NCBI GenBank assembly: GCA_948470475.1
Contig: OX419347.1
Span: 13,630,175 to 13,694,174 of the forward strand
DNA: 64,000 nucleotides
Direction of reading: 5' to 3'
Origin: Galaxea fascicularis
Lineage: Eukaryota > Cnidaria > Anthozoa > Scleractinia > Euphylliidae
In this document: piece by piece, positions 22,691 to 34,797 of the stretch
How positions within the stretch are numbered: the stretch's first letter is position 1
Layout: each line of letters starts with the position of its first letter
Position numbers and translations under genes: made by a program
The notes under the pieces: generated by a model
Databases searched by the model: none
Told to the model about the DNA's origin: nothing
What the model saw: only the letters and a program-made list of their open reading frames with translations

Positions 22691-25600
22691 GTTCCACAAT
22701 TGGTTTCGGTTCCATTAAATCCTATACCAATTGCAGAACATTTTAGGAGGAGCCACCTACAGTGTGAGCACAGTTATTGACAATATAAATTAGCAAGGAA
22801 AACAACGCAAAATCATAGTAGTACGTTAAATAACGAATCAAGTACACATAAACTAAACAAAGCAAAGCGACAAAATATGGGCGTTAGAATTGTATAAAAG
22901 AGCTAAACTAATAAAGGATACAGTGGTGTCTCAATCCCGGATTGCTAATCTCATCTACCGTAGTACAGTACCATACTTCTCAATGATAGCACTATGGCGT
23001 TTCGTGATGAATGAAAGACGATCTGATGATTGATCAGGGGTCGAAGAATAGCAAAGAAATACATGTGCTTCGATACACTGAGACCACGTGATAGCGTCAT
23101 TACCCCTTGAATCAATGTGAGTTGAAGCATTGGCAACCACGGACAGCTGTTTCGGAGTTGTTACGCCTGTAGCGTTCGTTTACAGAAGCAAATTCCTACA
23201 GCATTCCAGTCCGCACTGCGCACTATCAACAGTTTGTTTACGTTTCTGTTTTGATTCACTGTTTATAAGCCTCATATGATAGAATGCTACTCGATGGTAT
23301 TCCTTACGAACCTCTCAGCTTATCTTTGAAGCACTTTAATATGAATCAAAGCATCTAACTTTGATCAAAGCAAAAACGCATACAAATTGAGAGTGCGTAA
23401 TATGGACTGAATCATATTCACTTTTAGGCCACATCCCAACCGCTTCCTGCCAAACCTAATCAACTGATCACGTAGGCAACCAGGAACCGACAATCATGAG
23501 GGCTCTGTCATCTCACCAAGAAGTAGCTATAGATTCTGATTACGGGCTTAAACAACGCACATTTTCCACTTTGTAATTCCAAGCATAGTACTAAATAAGA
23601 GGTCAGCATCAACAAACATGTTCAAATGCTTGCTGTATTGTCCTGGGGCCAGATATCACGAAGCCCTCCTAAGTTAATATGTCTTCTAATTCTTGTTTTC
23701 CTAAAGAAGCTCATTGTTTTGATGTGATAGAAAACAATACTTCGTGAATCTGGACAGTCTGGCCCCTGTTTTCTCACCTCCAGCGGTAAAGAAAAAACGC
23801 CAACAGACATACTCCAACTATCACGAACAGCAGCGTGGGAACAACAATCAAGGCCACCTTCCCAGATTTCATTCCACGGTAGCCAAATGAGGACTCGGTT
23901 TGCCTAGGGTCTGTTGGTTCATAAGAAGACTGGGTGCTCAGGGAGCCTGTCAGATAAAAGCAACAAGTTCAAATGAAACGTAGCAACGTAGTGGCCTAGT
24001 TAATAGTTATCTGGCAGCTTTTTAATTTGACGTTGTGGCTGGTCACTGCCGTTATGTTACTGAGTTTCTTAGCCTACCTAAGGGGGGTGGGGAGGAGGGA
24101 GGGGGGGTTGATTTTGCTTACGTGTGCAAACCCAAAACCCAAATCCAAGATGGCTGCCGTTTGAAAGTCATTACCCAATCTTCGTGTGATAAATGAGGTA
24201 AGTTGACCGATAACCTTTTGTTGGCTTTCTAAATTGTCCTTCCCAGTTCCCAAATCAATTTTCAGTATCTTTGGAAGAAAAGGAAGCGTTTATGCGTCCG
24301 AGATATAGCCTTATCAACAATGAGTGATATACCGGAAGTGGAAGGTACGTTCGGTGGTTCATCTGTGGTTTCCGGTTTCGATGGCACACTTTCACTTCCG
24401 GATTTGGCTGTAGTCTTTCTGGTAGTGAAATGCCTCGTGCTTCTGCCACTAGCCACTGGCGTCGTGGTTGTTTGTCTGCGCAGTAGTACTGTTCGTCTTA
24501 GGAGTGGTCGGTGCGTGCGTAGGCGTGCTGGAATCTAAATTTGAACGCGAAAACAAGAAAAGAAAGGCTTATACTTGTCAATGTGACCACATTATCGTGA
24601 GGAAGAGCTTTTGAAAACTTGATTTGTACTGACTCGTTAGCTTTTGTACTGAATAGGAAGCTTGAAATCCAGCGAAGTTGCTCTTGCTGTCAGTCTTGAA
24701 AATGATGAACAACTCGTTGGAGGAAGACCAAACCCCAGAGCCTGGGGGAGCCCTGTCACCTGAATAGATACCCAGGGAGGGTGAGGTCTCGTTTTGTCCG
24801 TCGTACACTTGAACGTTGTCAGTATCTGCTCCTTTTTGAAGTGTGAACTTTGAAAACTTCAGTAAAACCTGGGGAGAAACGAATGTGATATCCGAGTTGC
24901 CCTAATTTGTCTTGTTATACAACAATATCTCGCCATGTTTGGCGCAAGTTTCCTTTAAAGACGTATTCGAACGTCAAAATTTAGATAATCAAGTTTAACC
25001 GCCGTCTGAGTTTTTGTTAAATGTTAGGGAGTCCACATTATTTCCCCGTGTAATGCACGGTTTCCTTACCTGCAGCCCTTGGGGGACATTTATCTTCCAG
25101 GAACAGTACTGTCCAGCCGGGTAAGCTCTGGGATAATTAGGGGACTGGAGCAAGCCACTGGATGCGGTCAAAGTGTAGTTACAGCCTAAAACGAACGTAA
25201 ACAAATTACTAATGCTGTATGTTCTCGGCATAGGCGTACAGGCCGGGGGGGGGGGGGCTGCAGCCCCCCCCCCAGAATTTTGGGCAACCTAGACTGTTTG
25301 GGCAGCAAGAGAAATTTGGGCAAAGCCAATTATTTATTTATTCATATGCAGGCCATTGTTAGTGCACCGTATGACCCTCGTTTCCTTTCGACTTTTTCGT
25401 AAAATTTGGGCAACTTGCAAGACATTTTTGGGCAAATGGTTCACCGCCCCCCCCCCCCCCCCCGGCAAAAAAATGCCCGTACGCCTATGGTTCTCGGCAT
25501 AGTGTTGATTTAGTTGACACAAATGTTGTGTTATTTATAATATTATTTGTGGATAAGGAGTTAGTCTGACAACGTGCCTTTCTGCGTGCGGTAAGGAAAA

Positions 25601-28600
25601 CTAACTGAAACTTAGATACACCTGGCCCGCGGGCAACCACTTGGTGCAAAGTTCTGGACAGACATTCATAGTCGAATATGAGTCTATACGTTTTAACGCA
25701 ACCAAGTTCAATATTATGTGATGGCAAGCTTACTTACTAGTATAATAACAGTAGTGAATAGTGTGATCATTCATCCCTGCACCATAAGGATACGACCCTC
25801 CATACCCGTCGTCATCTCCTTCGGTGTCAAAGCGGATCCACTCTGACTTGGCTTGAGCCCACTTTACTTGCTGGCACGCGGCTGACTCATACGCCATAAG
25901 GAAGAAAGGTTTATCTGTTGGAAGCTCAATGGGTTCTGTCTTATTTCCGTCCGTTCTGCAACAGTAGTATATTTTAGTGTTACTGTCGTACACACCATCC
26001 GGGAGCACACTACCCTTGCTGTTCTCGTTTGACGAGTCTTCGTCATCCCATGTGATGTAACCCAGCTTAAGTCCATTTGGACAAGAGTCTTTCTTGTAGA
26101 TACAGTATTTGCCTTTTGGAAGAAACAAAGACAGTATGAAAGACCACAGCTTAACGTGTTTTGATCATAGTAACCTCGCTAGGGTAGGCACTTCTTGAAA
26201 TCGGAAGTTTCGCTTTGTGAGCATCTTCCTTTTACGTCGCTGTGGAACTTTTCTGTAAATTTCGCAAGAGTGTGGCAAACTGCATTCGATCAGTCTGAGT
26301 TCAAAGATACAACCACTCACACACCTACGAGTACTAAGCTTGACTGTGGTGATTTGCGCATTTGAAAGTCCCTAACAACGGAGGGACAACGGTCGGAATT
26401 GAATAAAATTGAAGAAGACAGAGTTCAAAGTTCGAACTGATACTCAGAAAGGGGGAAGGGGATCCACTTGATCGGCATCGGCACGCAACTTACCTGTAGG
26501 CCAACTAGGTCTTGAAGAGTCACCGGTTTTGGTTGTCTTCATACAAAAATTTCGGTTGATGTTCCTCGATACGCTGGCATCTAAGTGAAAACTACTTGAA
26601 CGTTTATTGCTGGGAAACAGCCAATCTTCGGTGTCTTGGTAACGCCATCCCGTGTGCCACGTGAACCCACTGGACGATGGACAGCCGGACTTTGCACGTG
26701 GTATCCCGTATGTACCAGAGGCCCACTTAGTCGATACTATAAAATAACTCCGAGTTAGAATTTTTGTAATAAATCGCACGACCTTGAGTGTAATTTGTGA
26801 TCACGACCGATTCTGAAAGTTCTCGAATTGTATCAGGTCTCACAATTTGTAATTTATAGTGTGTTCTAAATTACGCCGAAAAACCATTTCAAACAATCGC
26901 AACTTCATTAGATATACCAGTGGCTGCTTTCGTGCTCACACCTCACAGAGTCGCAATTGAAATGGGAAGCTTGAATTGTTTTGACGTGGCACTTACACTA
27001 CTCTTGACTGGAATCTTTTCAGGGTATTTTCAAACTTAGCTGAACTAGACAACCAATGCAAATTGAAAGCAATTGTGCTTTTTCACTATCCAAACTAAAA
27101 ACAAAAAATTCTTATTCAAGTAACATAGAGACGTTTCTTTTTGGATTCCAGTCAAAGCTAGTGACCAGTACTCTACTGGACAACAACGGAGGCAGTTTTG
27201 AGTCTGTTGATGACGTCCTAATTAGTAAACGCTGTTGAACAGTACTGTCTAGTTGTGCTTTTTAGTATACTGTTTTCCTACCCTCATGGGGGTTCTCTCC
27301 TATGCAGGAGGCTATCATCCGGGTGAATAGGTCAGAAAAGGAGCGCTTGCAATGAAACATCAAACCAAATAAAGAGCCAAATCAGATGTTTGCTGTATGC
27401 GTGCAAAAAAAGAAAGAAAAGCGGAAAACTGTGACAAATTGCCCCGCGTTTACGTTGGTATATTCATGGGAATTATGGCCAAAGATCATTACATTATTCA
27501 GAGTAACACCAATAAATATCAAATGATAGCCTGTGGATTGGGTTTGGAGGCAAAAAACGACGAAACAACCAGCAAGCCGAGCGAGCGCCAGAAAAATTCG
27601 GCCCGGCCAGCGAGGCGAGGAGACGAGCCTCCCCTTCCCAGACCGCTCTTGGGTCGCTCCACTCGCTTGGCTCCCCGTTGTGTCGAATTTTTCTCGCGCT
27701 AAAACAGTTGTTTCTTTTTTCGCCCTAAAACTCAATCAGGGACCTTTTATTTATTAGTTAGCAAACAAACATCAAACCAGGTCAGACCACCATCGTACCA
27801 CTTACTAGCTAGAGAAGATATAGGAGGTCCCTGAGCTCAGTGAAAGCCACGTGTAAGGCAACATTGGACTAGTTATCAACATATATCACAGTGGCTTTAA
27901 AATTTATCTGTCTGTAGTGTTGCTTATACTAATTTATGATAATCTATTCGTGAAGCCTCTCAGCATGCAATATTTTCTGTCATCCGAACTCGGAAGTTAA
28001 ACTTTTGCCATTGTGCTTGACGTTAGGGTGTTCAATCAGCTTTTTAGACTGTCCATGAAATTCTGTTGATTGAAGGCGTGATAATTTTACACTTCCGGTA
28101 GAACTGATATCGTATGTTCAAGCTGCAATGACTAAATGCAGGCGATATGACAGTCTGTTCAGGGAGAGTGGGATCCATCTTACATTAAACCACGATACCG
28201 AAATATAAACTTTTCCTTTTAAGAACTGATTAAATCAACCGAGTCAGCATCTGATTACTGAACGTACGTTCCCCAAAACAACTTGCCACGCAAGGATCTT
28301 TCAACAAGCTGGAATTTTACCCGATACAGATAAATATAAATGTCATTGTGAGAACGTTTCCCAAACAAAGCACTAAACCCAAATGAACTCCGTCAAACGA
28401 AAGACACTTTCAAGAATCTGAGGTGTAATGGCTAAAACGTTTTTGAGTTCACTGTTTCTAGCAAAGACATGAACGTATTTAAATCATATAAGATGCTCTT
28501 TATCCCCTTAAACAAACATCTAACCTTTGACAATAATGCACTCCACATGAAGTTTAGTAACAAAAACCAAAGCAAGCCCGGCCGAATTTAACACCAAACG

Positions 28601-29770
28601 GTCATGGAGCCGGTTATTTTGTTTGTATTCTATTAGCTGAGTGAATGCATTCATTGATTATTCTATGCACGTTGTTATGATCACACCCACTGTAACGAAT
28701 GTGAAGAAAGAGGATTGCGGAAATGAACTCTCAATGACGATAACGTGTCTTAACATGAATTTTTGAATTCGCTTATTATTTCTTCAGTACATATTAAGGA
28801 AAAAACCTTGTTCCAAACACTGAACTAGCAGTCTGTCCGATTCACGGCCTTGTTCTCATTTCTATGTACTGAATTCTCTTACTTATAACATCAACGTGCA
28901 AATATGGATTGGGTTATGAAATGTCGATTACTTTGCAGTGACGTCTACTTCTTGTTGCGAAACGAAACGAAACGAAACGAAATGTAAATCTGTAACTTGC
29001 GAAATGAACTCAAAATCTGTATTTTGCGACATGAAAATCTTTACCTTGCGAAGATCTCCACTAGCAGGAGACTGAATCGATATTATGATAGGGACAATTA
29101 CAATGTACGTGATATGCAGCAAATAGTCCAACATAACTTCTTTCCGGTCTCATCCCATCATCGACATTTTTCGCTGCTCTTCCACATCATGCAAAACAGA
29201 AGGGGCATGAGAATACTTTATCTAATTTTGATAAGCTATCTGGTGTCAGCTACGGCATACTTTTTCTGGGGATGAGCAGATCTGCGTAAGATCTGTTGAA
29301 GCAGAACGTGCGTGACGCTTTCCATCACGGCCTCAACAAACAACAAACACTTCACAACACAAGAAGGCATGGCGTTCAAGTTGCCATCTTTTGGGTTGCT
29401 TGAGCATTCGAAGAGAAGTTCAGTGTTTCATGCCGCTACCGTTTGGCACGATGTGGAAGAGCAGTGGATGAGACCGGAAAAAAGTTATGCTTGAAAAGTT
29501 TTGCTGTTGTCATGAAACCGATTTTAGCCTCTTGCTGATGGGGATCCTCGCAGGGTAAAGATTTCATTTTCGCAAAATACAGATTTTGAATTCATTTCGC
29601 AAAATACAGATTTTGAGTTCATTTCCCAAATTACAGATTTTCATTTCGTTTCCTCGTTTCGTAAATATAAGCCTTGTTACACCCGGTGTTATACAAACTT
29701 TACCTGAAACGAAAGCCCCTGAAGCGAAGATGAAAAGGAGAGAAGCAATCATCGTTGATACAGCTCTCAT
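18791..29770 (-). CDS. ApeC-CUB single-pass receptor-like protein with NPxY tail (gene B), 13 exons
   Basis: Predicted type-I membrane protein. Minus-strand exons in order: 29770-29704 (signal peptide), 26736-26494 and 26112-25738 (ApeC), 25185-25070 and 24868-24650 (CUB), 24534-24333 (linker), 23946-23778 (transmembrane), then tail exons 22379-22326, 22228-22187, 21634-21587, 19478-19431, 19138-18998 and 18800-18791. Every junction fits in phase; the model totals 1734 nt, 577 residues. The signal peptide MRAVSTMIASLLFIFASGAF leads directly into ApeC. The helix starts VALIVVPTLLFVIVGVCL. The tail carries DNPLYD, ENPLHD, ENPLYD, NPLYE and NPIYE. The donor of the second CUB exon is uncertain (see findings). 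ApeC in other animals binds bacterial peptidoglycan components, so a recognition receptor is an inference. Ligand and signalling partner are unknown. Confidence 0.87.
19621..21450. mobile_element. Large inverted-repeat element (about 1.8 kb) in a tail intron of gene B
   Basis: The left end TATACCATGCCATAGAAAAT (19623) recurs inverted as ATTTTCTATGGCATGGTATA at 21430-21449, with further inverted matches inward. A second inverted pair (ACTTGTATTTTCTT with a GGTATACCA arm) lies at about 19800-19915 and 20840-20990. No transposase reading frame was recognised. It is probably a nested or composite foldback element. Confidence 0.65.
24650..25185 (-). other. CUB domain of gene B
   Basis: Two exons split the domain in phase 0. 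The first gives CNYTLTASSGLLQSPNYP and YCSWKINVPQG. The second gives VQVYDGQNE, the IYSGDRAPPGSG stretch and ELFIIFKTDSKSNFAGFQ. This is a standard extracellular beta-sandwich domain. The same C-terminal half is seen in gene F at the right edge of the window. Confidence 0.9.
25221..25500. mobile_element. TIR element with 11-bp flanking duplication and poly-G/poly-C tracts
   Basis: The 11-base duplication GTTCTCGGCAT is at 25221-25231 and 25490-25500. Inside it the ends are inverted (ATAGGCGTAC / GTACGCCTAT). The body carries G and C runs of more than ten bases and repeats of TTTGGGCAA. It is located between the ApeC and CUB exons of gene B. Confidence 0.7.
25738..26736 (-). other. ApeC (apextrin C-terminal) domain of gene B
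   Basis: Two exons, 26736-26494 and 26112-25738, encode about 205 residues. Family landmarks: WASGTYGIPRAKSGCP, GWRYQDTED, an H...N...FC stretch, YCIYKKDSCPNGLKLGYI, WDDEDS, DGVYDSNTKIYYCCRTDG, LPTDKPFFLMAY and HYCYY at the end. Cysteines and aromatics follow the apextrin pattern closely. It sits directly after the signal peptide, with no MACPF domain. Confidence 0.9.
26737..29703. other. First intron of gene B (about 3 kb)
   Basis: Contains a GC-rich patch at 27560-27690, which stands out from its AT-rich surroundings, and a foldback element at 28955-29650. No additional exon was recognised. Confidence 0.5.
28955..29650. repeat. Foldback element next to the signal-peptide exon of gene B
   Basis: The left arm has repeats of the form GAAATGAACTCAAAATCTGT and ATGAAAATCTTTACC (28995-29045) plus a (GAAAC)n run. 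The right arm (29552-29660) has the same sequences inverted, in at least three tandem copies. The interior of about 500 bp is unique. The right arm ends about 50 bp from the signal-peptide exon. Confidence 0.65.
29704..29770 (-). other. Signal-peptide exon of gene B
   Basis: ATG at 29770 opens a basic then strongly hydrophobic 22-codon stretch, ending at the donor CAG|GTAAAG with one base left over. That base joins the ApeC exon acceptor at 26736 in frame. The intron between is about 3 kb. A further small exon inside it cannot be excluded. Confidence 0.75.
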
Positions 29771-30955
29771 TTTCGAGAAGAGAAGACAAATCCTGCTAAA
29801 AATATCGTGTCAACGTCAAATCCGTGAGAGAGCACACGCAGGGCTGCCACGAACTCCTTACGTGAGTGCAGTTGCAAGTGAAAGAGGGAGGATCGTTGTC
29901 TGTTTGGTTAGTTACTGACAAGCCAGTGACAAAAAAAATTGGAGCGGAATGGACCAGGAGGTGCATGGAGGAAGGATTACGGTTGGTACGGGTAAGCATC
30001 TCACTTTTGTAACTAATTCATCTTTAGCATTTTAGCTCTTATAGAGCACAAAATGATCAAATTATGCTGTTAACATGAGCAACCTTTGCCAAGTAAGAAA
30101 CTTACTCAGATTTAAATGTCGTTCTGCCGTTTTTAATATACGAGCGGTGTAAGTTGATAGTCCTACTGTTCCCTACCTCCTCCTTTTGTGACGATCATTT
30201 ATATGTCAGTAAAATATAAACGGGCAGGGTTGAGTGAAACTTGGCGATAGGCAAAACGCCTCATTCAGTTGGTCAAGGAAACTAACCGGTCAAATTAAGT
30301 CTTATTCTTATGCCCCCGATGGGACTGGGGTTATGGGCTGTATATACTGCTTAACATTAGGGCGGTGAAGTGAACGAGCTTAGGGGGGGTCAGCGTAGGG
30401 GCGCCTTCCCCAGTCTTTTCTCTTATTTTGCTCCCGGCGATGTAATTATGAATAGCTTGCTCTGTCGACCATCCCCAGTACCTGGAACTGCCTGATCGAG
30501 GATGTCATCCAATCCAAGTCCCTTCCCGTCCCGTCCCGCTCAACAAATCAAATTGACGCCAAAGCCGTGAAATCATGACGACAACACTGAATCTTTCGTG
30601 CACGAAAATAAAAAAATTCATATAAAAACAAGATGGATGCCAGCAACGGAAAACTGTACTTGTATTGTTTAAGAAAATATTACAACAACCGAAAGGGAAA
30701 TATATTTTTTATTGTATTGGATTCGCGACTTCCTGGTCTGAGGGTTATTGCAAAAGCCCTGGATCCGGCAATATCTGAACAACTGCAAGCCTACCCCTAC
30801 CATAACCCAACATTAACACCAACCTATTAATTATAAGTTATTACAACTTGTTGAAAAACTTACACAACTGACGTCTTATAGAAAATTTATATGTTGCTGA
30901 TGCTATCTTCTCGTTGTTACGAAAATAAAACTGACGGAAATGTCATCAGCTATTT

Positions 30956-31406
30956 TCAATGTTTTCCTGAAAACGTTTCACCACAAACCTGACAGTTACA
31001 AGATGTTATTATCTTCACCTTTTTCACTACTCGTTTTCGGGGAGACCTATATGGACAGTAAAACACAATCCTTTTTTTCCCTAAAAGAACCAGGCATGCA
31101 AGAACCACATGACACGAAGCCTTCACAAATCGATGGTATAAAAATCGAAAGACAGTAGCCGTAGCATATTCTATTAATCACATTTCTCGACTCGCATCCG
31201 GGTGGCTTAATAGTGTCAGTGAACTTTGCCATTCTGCACCAATGCTGGTCAAGTTCTAGGCTCGTCCCAGGAAGATGGATCTGACAGTCGCCGTTTCGCA
31301 TCACTCGACGTGTACTAATCTGATCTGAGACGGCTTTTTCACCTTGCAAATTCGCCAGCTTCCGGAGTAACATCAGGTAAAACAGGACGCTATAAACTCG
31401 CCGCAT
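30956..31406 (-). pseudogene. Gremlin/DAN-family cystine-knot secreted protein with apparent one-base frameshift (gene C)
   Basis: Predicted secreted antagonist of BMP-type ligands. ATG at 31406 opens a hydrophobic start (MRRVYSVLFYLMLL), preceded by a good acceptor (TTCAATTCGCAG). The knot reads DQHWCRMAKFTDTIKPPGC, RNVINRICYGYC, IFIPS and FVSCGSCMPGSF, the order seen in gremlin. The frame is then lost: the run GGGAAAAAAAGG (plus 31071-31082 region) shifts it by one base. In the shifted frame the expected rest follows at once (IVFYCPYRSP, then TSCNCQ, stop at 30956-30958). Gremlin genes keep their coding sequence in one exon, which fits. It may be a real null allele or a homopolymer sequencing error; the intact reading on both sides favours an intact gene in life. 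Confidence 0.82.
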
Positions 31407-34400
31407 TTTAGCTGCGAATTGAATCAAACCGCTAGGAAAAAAGTTTAAAATTATTATCACACCTTCTATTATTAACTAAATAACTATAATATTCTGTCGA
31501 AATTAAAATTGGCCGAGTTTTTCATTTCAAGTATTAATTGTAACGTTGGCAAAACAAAGTTTTTAAGGCCATAATCAAAGGACTATTTGAATGTATTCAT
31601 GACAACCTTTTATGACTCCCAACTATAAAAATTGTCAGTTTTGCTCTTTTAAAAACTTTAAGAATTGATTGATATTTCACACCTAATTGCCATCGAGATC
31701 AAGCAGTTATAAAGGCTAATTTAAAACAAAAGGGACAAAATAGGGTAACTAAAAAGCCTCGTGAGATTCATTGGTCAATGTTAAAGCGACAAGACCCTGA
31801 CCGACTAAGTCAAAATCAACATTTTTACAAAAACCTCATATAATAATGAAAGAAAAGTCCCACATTTTCATTCGATTGACTCAAATTATGTTGCTGGAAG
31901 TAACTATTAATTGATGCATTAGTGTCCTTGGCTAACTGTGGAAAAAGTTCATGTTTACCTTTGCGAAAAACCTGTCCTTTAAGTCTCTCCTACACGGGGT
32001 CCTAACCCTGTCTGCACGACATAGAACTTGAGATTTTCGTTTGCGTTTTTGTCTTAGGAAATGGATCTTTCTTTTCTTTTTTTCTTCGTGGTTGTAAAAA
32101 GCTCGCAGGCCATTTTGATCAGTTACATAAAACATGGCGGTTATTCAAGGGAGTGCTCTGTTCACGTTGCGAGAATTGAATATTAGTAAGTTTTGTAATG
32201 TTTTAGGTATTTAAGGTTTAGGTACGGGTCTGTGACGTCTGTATCACTTATAACTGAATAAACGACTCGATGCTTTTTTCTCCTTTGAAACGTAATGATT
32301 TCTATTAAAGGTGGACAGTTTATTTTGGTCTTAAAAAAAGTGTGAATTCGGTTGCTCGCAGTCGTATGAATAATTTCTTTTTGAAAATTCTGCCCTTGAG
32401 CAGATGATTATTCAGGGGAACAGATAAGTACTGACCTTGGATGTGCTTCCTTAACCAAACTGCAAAGACTCGATTTAAGTACCGAATCTCAAACGACACC
32501 GATGCGGTACACGCTAGCTTCCTTGTGACTGCCTTTATACCATGGTCTTAATCTCGTAATGACCCACCTCTGGTGTTTTCTTTGCGGAATAAAAAATAGA
32601 GTAAGTTGTTTCAACTGATTGGCTTTGTTTCCTAATTCCGCCGGAAAGAAATTAAAGAAAAAAGACTCTTTTTGAACAACTTTATAGATTTAATCCTGAA
32701 TAAACGATTTCAGTTTAATGCAAGAAGGATTAAATTCGCCCTACAGTAACTGACCAATTTTTATTGTTTAATTACTAAAGTCGTTATATAAAACAGAACA
32801 AAGCAAAAACAGACTAATCCAATTTAAAGCTGTCTCTACATAGTTTATAACGTAAAGCTTAATCATGAAGTCCTTGCGGTAAAGCGGCTTCTATCATCGT
32901 CGATGTGAGGGAAACTTTCTCATCAGTCGTCCCCTATCCATGCATAGCCGAGTGACAGATTTTTATCACGGATTAAGTCCTTAGTTGTTTGTGAACACCG
33001 TTTTCGCGCCAATAACAAAAACAATCTTTTCAAGTAATCTATTGTTCCTTCGTTTTTTACGCAAATATAATTTTGCGGAAATTCCTTCAGAAGATTTTAA
33101 AAATAATATCCGTTTTGGAAGACATTTCACAAAAAGCATTCAACATTATATTATTCTTTGCCACAAACTGGCACGTGCCATTACTGTTGTCCAAATTCCT
33201 TGATTTAATCCTATCTGGCACTTCCAATGATAATTAAAATATAAAATTGAAAAAATAAATATAGAAAAAGTACAACTAAAGGCAACATTTGGCATTTTCG
33301 TACGTATTCATGTTATTCATGAATATTGTCGACAGGGTGTAAAATACTCCCTCAACCCGACGGTCATAGTTTATACGTGGTTAATCTCCCTCGCTCTGTC
33401 GCTTATTTCACATGGGGGCCTTGTTAATCTTGTCGAAGATTTGGGTCAATTGTTTGCCGCGAAAAGCCGGCCACGCCTCCGCGATGAATTTTAATTCAAA
33501 CATGTTTGCTATTGTTTGTTCCAAAAGCACCTTGGCTTAACAAGGGGTCACAATAATACCAATTTAAATTTCAAAAATCAGGCTTTTTGGAACACAAAGT
33601 TTTAAAAGCATATACAACAGCGAATTTCCCCTTTGACGGTCGATGCGATAGCAATCTTGAGTAATGCAAAGAGCTTTTCCGTTGAAGCCACTGCTGGAAA
33701 GAGTCGTCTTGATTGGTGTTAACGAACAAAGGCCACATGAGCTGAACTGGGAAGTTCAGGTAGCCATTTCTGTAATTTTATTTGTTTCTTTGTCCCTTCG
33801 TGTTTTTCCTTTGCTAGAGACGATAGAGCATTTTCACATGACGTCACGGCGGCCATGTTGGTGTACCAAAACAAAGGAACGGCGGCCATATTGGTGTACC
33901 AGGCTAACCCTCTGGGAATTGAACTCTATGTTTATGCAAATTGAAATAGAGGACGAGGAGGGATTGTGAAGGGGAGTAAAAAGGCAAACTGTAACTGCTA
34001 CTATAGAGGTTACTCCTTGCTTCCCATCACGCCCGCGTTCCTCACAACCTCGCCGCTCGATAAATCCAATGCGCACTGCAGAATTTCAGAGAAAAAGGAA
34101 ACTACACACAGTCTATATATCAACGTATTTGTTTAAGACGCCTGCCTAAAGAGCTGAAGCATGGCAATGCGATAACCAATGCCGTAGTGTGCATGCGACT
34201 GATAAGATGAGATAACCATCCTACAATTATGTGCTTCCTGATAATGCATCTGCCATGCGCAAAAACGTACCAATTTTAGACTCAACTGTCTTACAGAGAG
34301 ATCGAGATAAGGTGTTTGTTCTCCTTAGTGTCTGTCCTCACACCTTTTAAAGTTGTCACCTTTTTGGTGATCACATCCTTAAGTCCTTCGACTATTGTTA

Positions 34401-34797
34401 GTAGTATACAAGGAGAAGCCTTTGATTAAGCTCCGTTGCTGGATAGGTAGGGATAAATATTCTGTCGAGGCCGGGTCTTGAAGCTGCCTTCTAGCGAAAA
34501 CCGATCTTGGCAAAACTTCTTAAGGTTGGTAAGGGCGAAACCAAGAGAGGATTTCCTAAGATCCTGCGAGCTAGGGCAAACCTCTCTCGACTGTAGTGAA
34601 GTTTTTAGTATTTTTAGTCAAGCTATAGGGGAACAAGAATGAGAAATTGCCCGCAGCATTTCTCCATCCAAACATTCTTTCTTGATAATTGTGATCACAT
34701 ATGCCCTTACGGTACACCAAGATTCACTTATTTATAATAAACTAACTAAACTATTTAAATTAGACAACTGCTACTATGAAGTTCGATGTTCTGCTTT
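31407..34797. other. Intergenic, no gene recognised
   Basis: AT-rich sequence with short open frames lacking domains. A direct repeat of GGCGGCCATGTTGGTGTACC (33849) and GGCGGCCATATTGGTGTACC (33882) marks a likely small repeat element at 33830-33910. Promoter sequence of gene C would lie at the left side. Confidence 0.5.

Noticed and set aside
31071..31082. A_AAA_AAG-like slippery site as programmed -1 frameshifting in the gremlin-like gene
   Set aside because: A -1 slip leads to a frame that soon stops. The conserved continuation needs a shift in the other direction, so a one-base indel is the better explanation.
33664..33969. 101-residue plus-strand ORF
   Set aside because: It spans a duplicated short repeat (GGCGGCCAT...GGTGTACC) and shows no domain or convincing exon ends.
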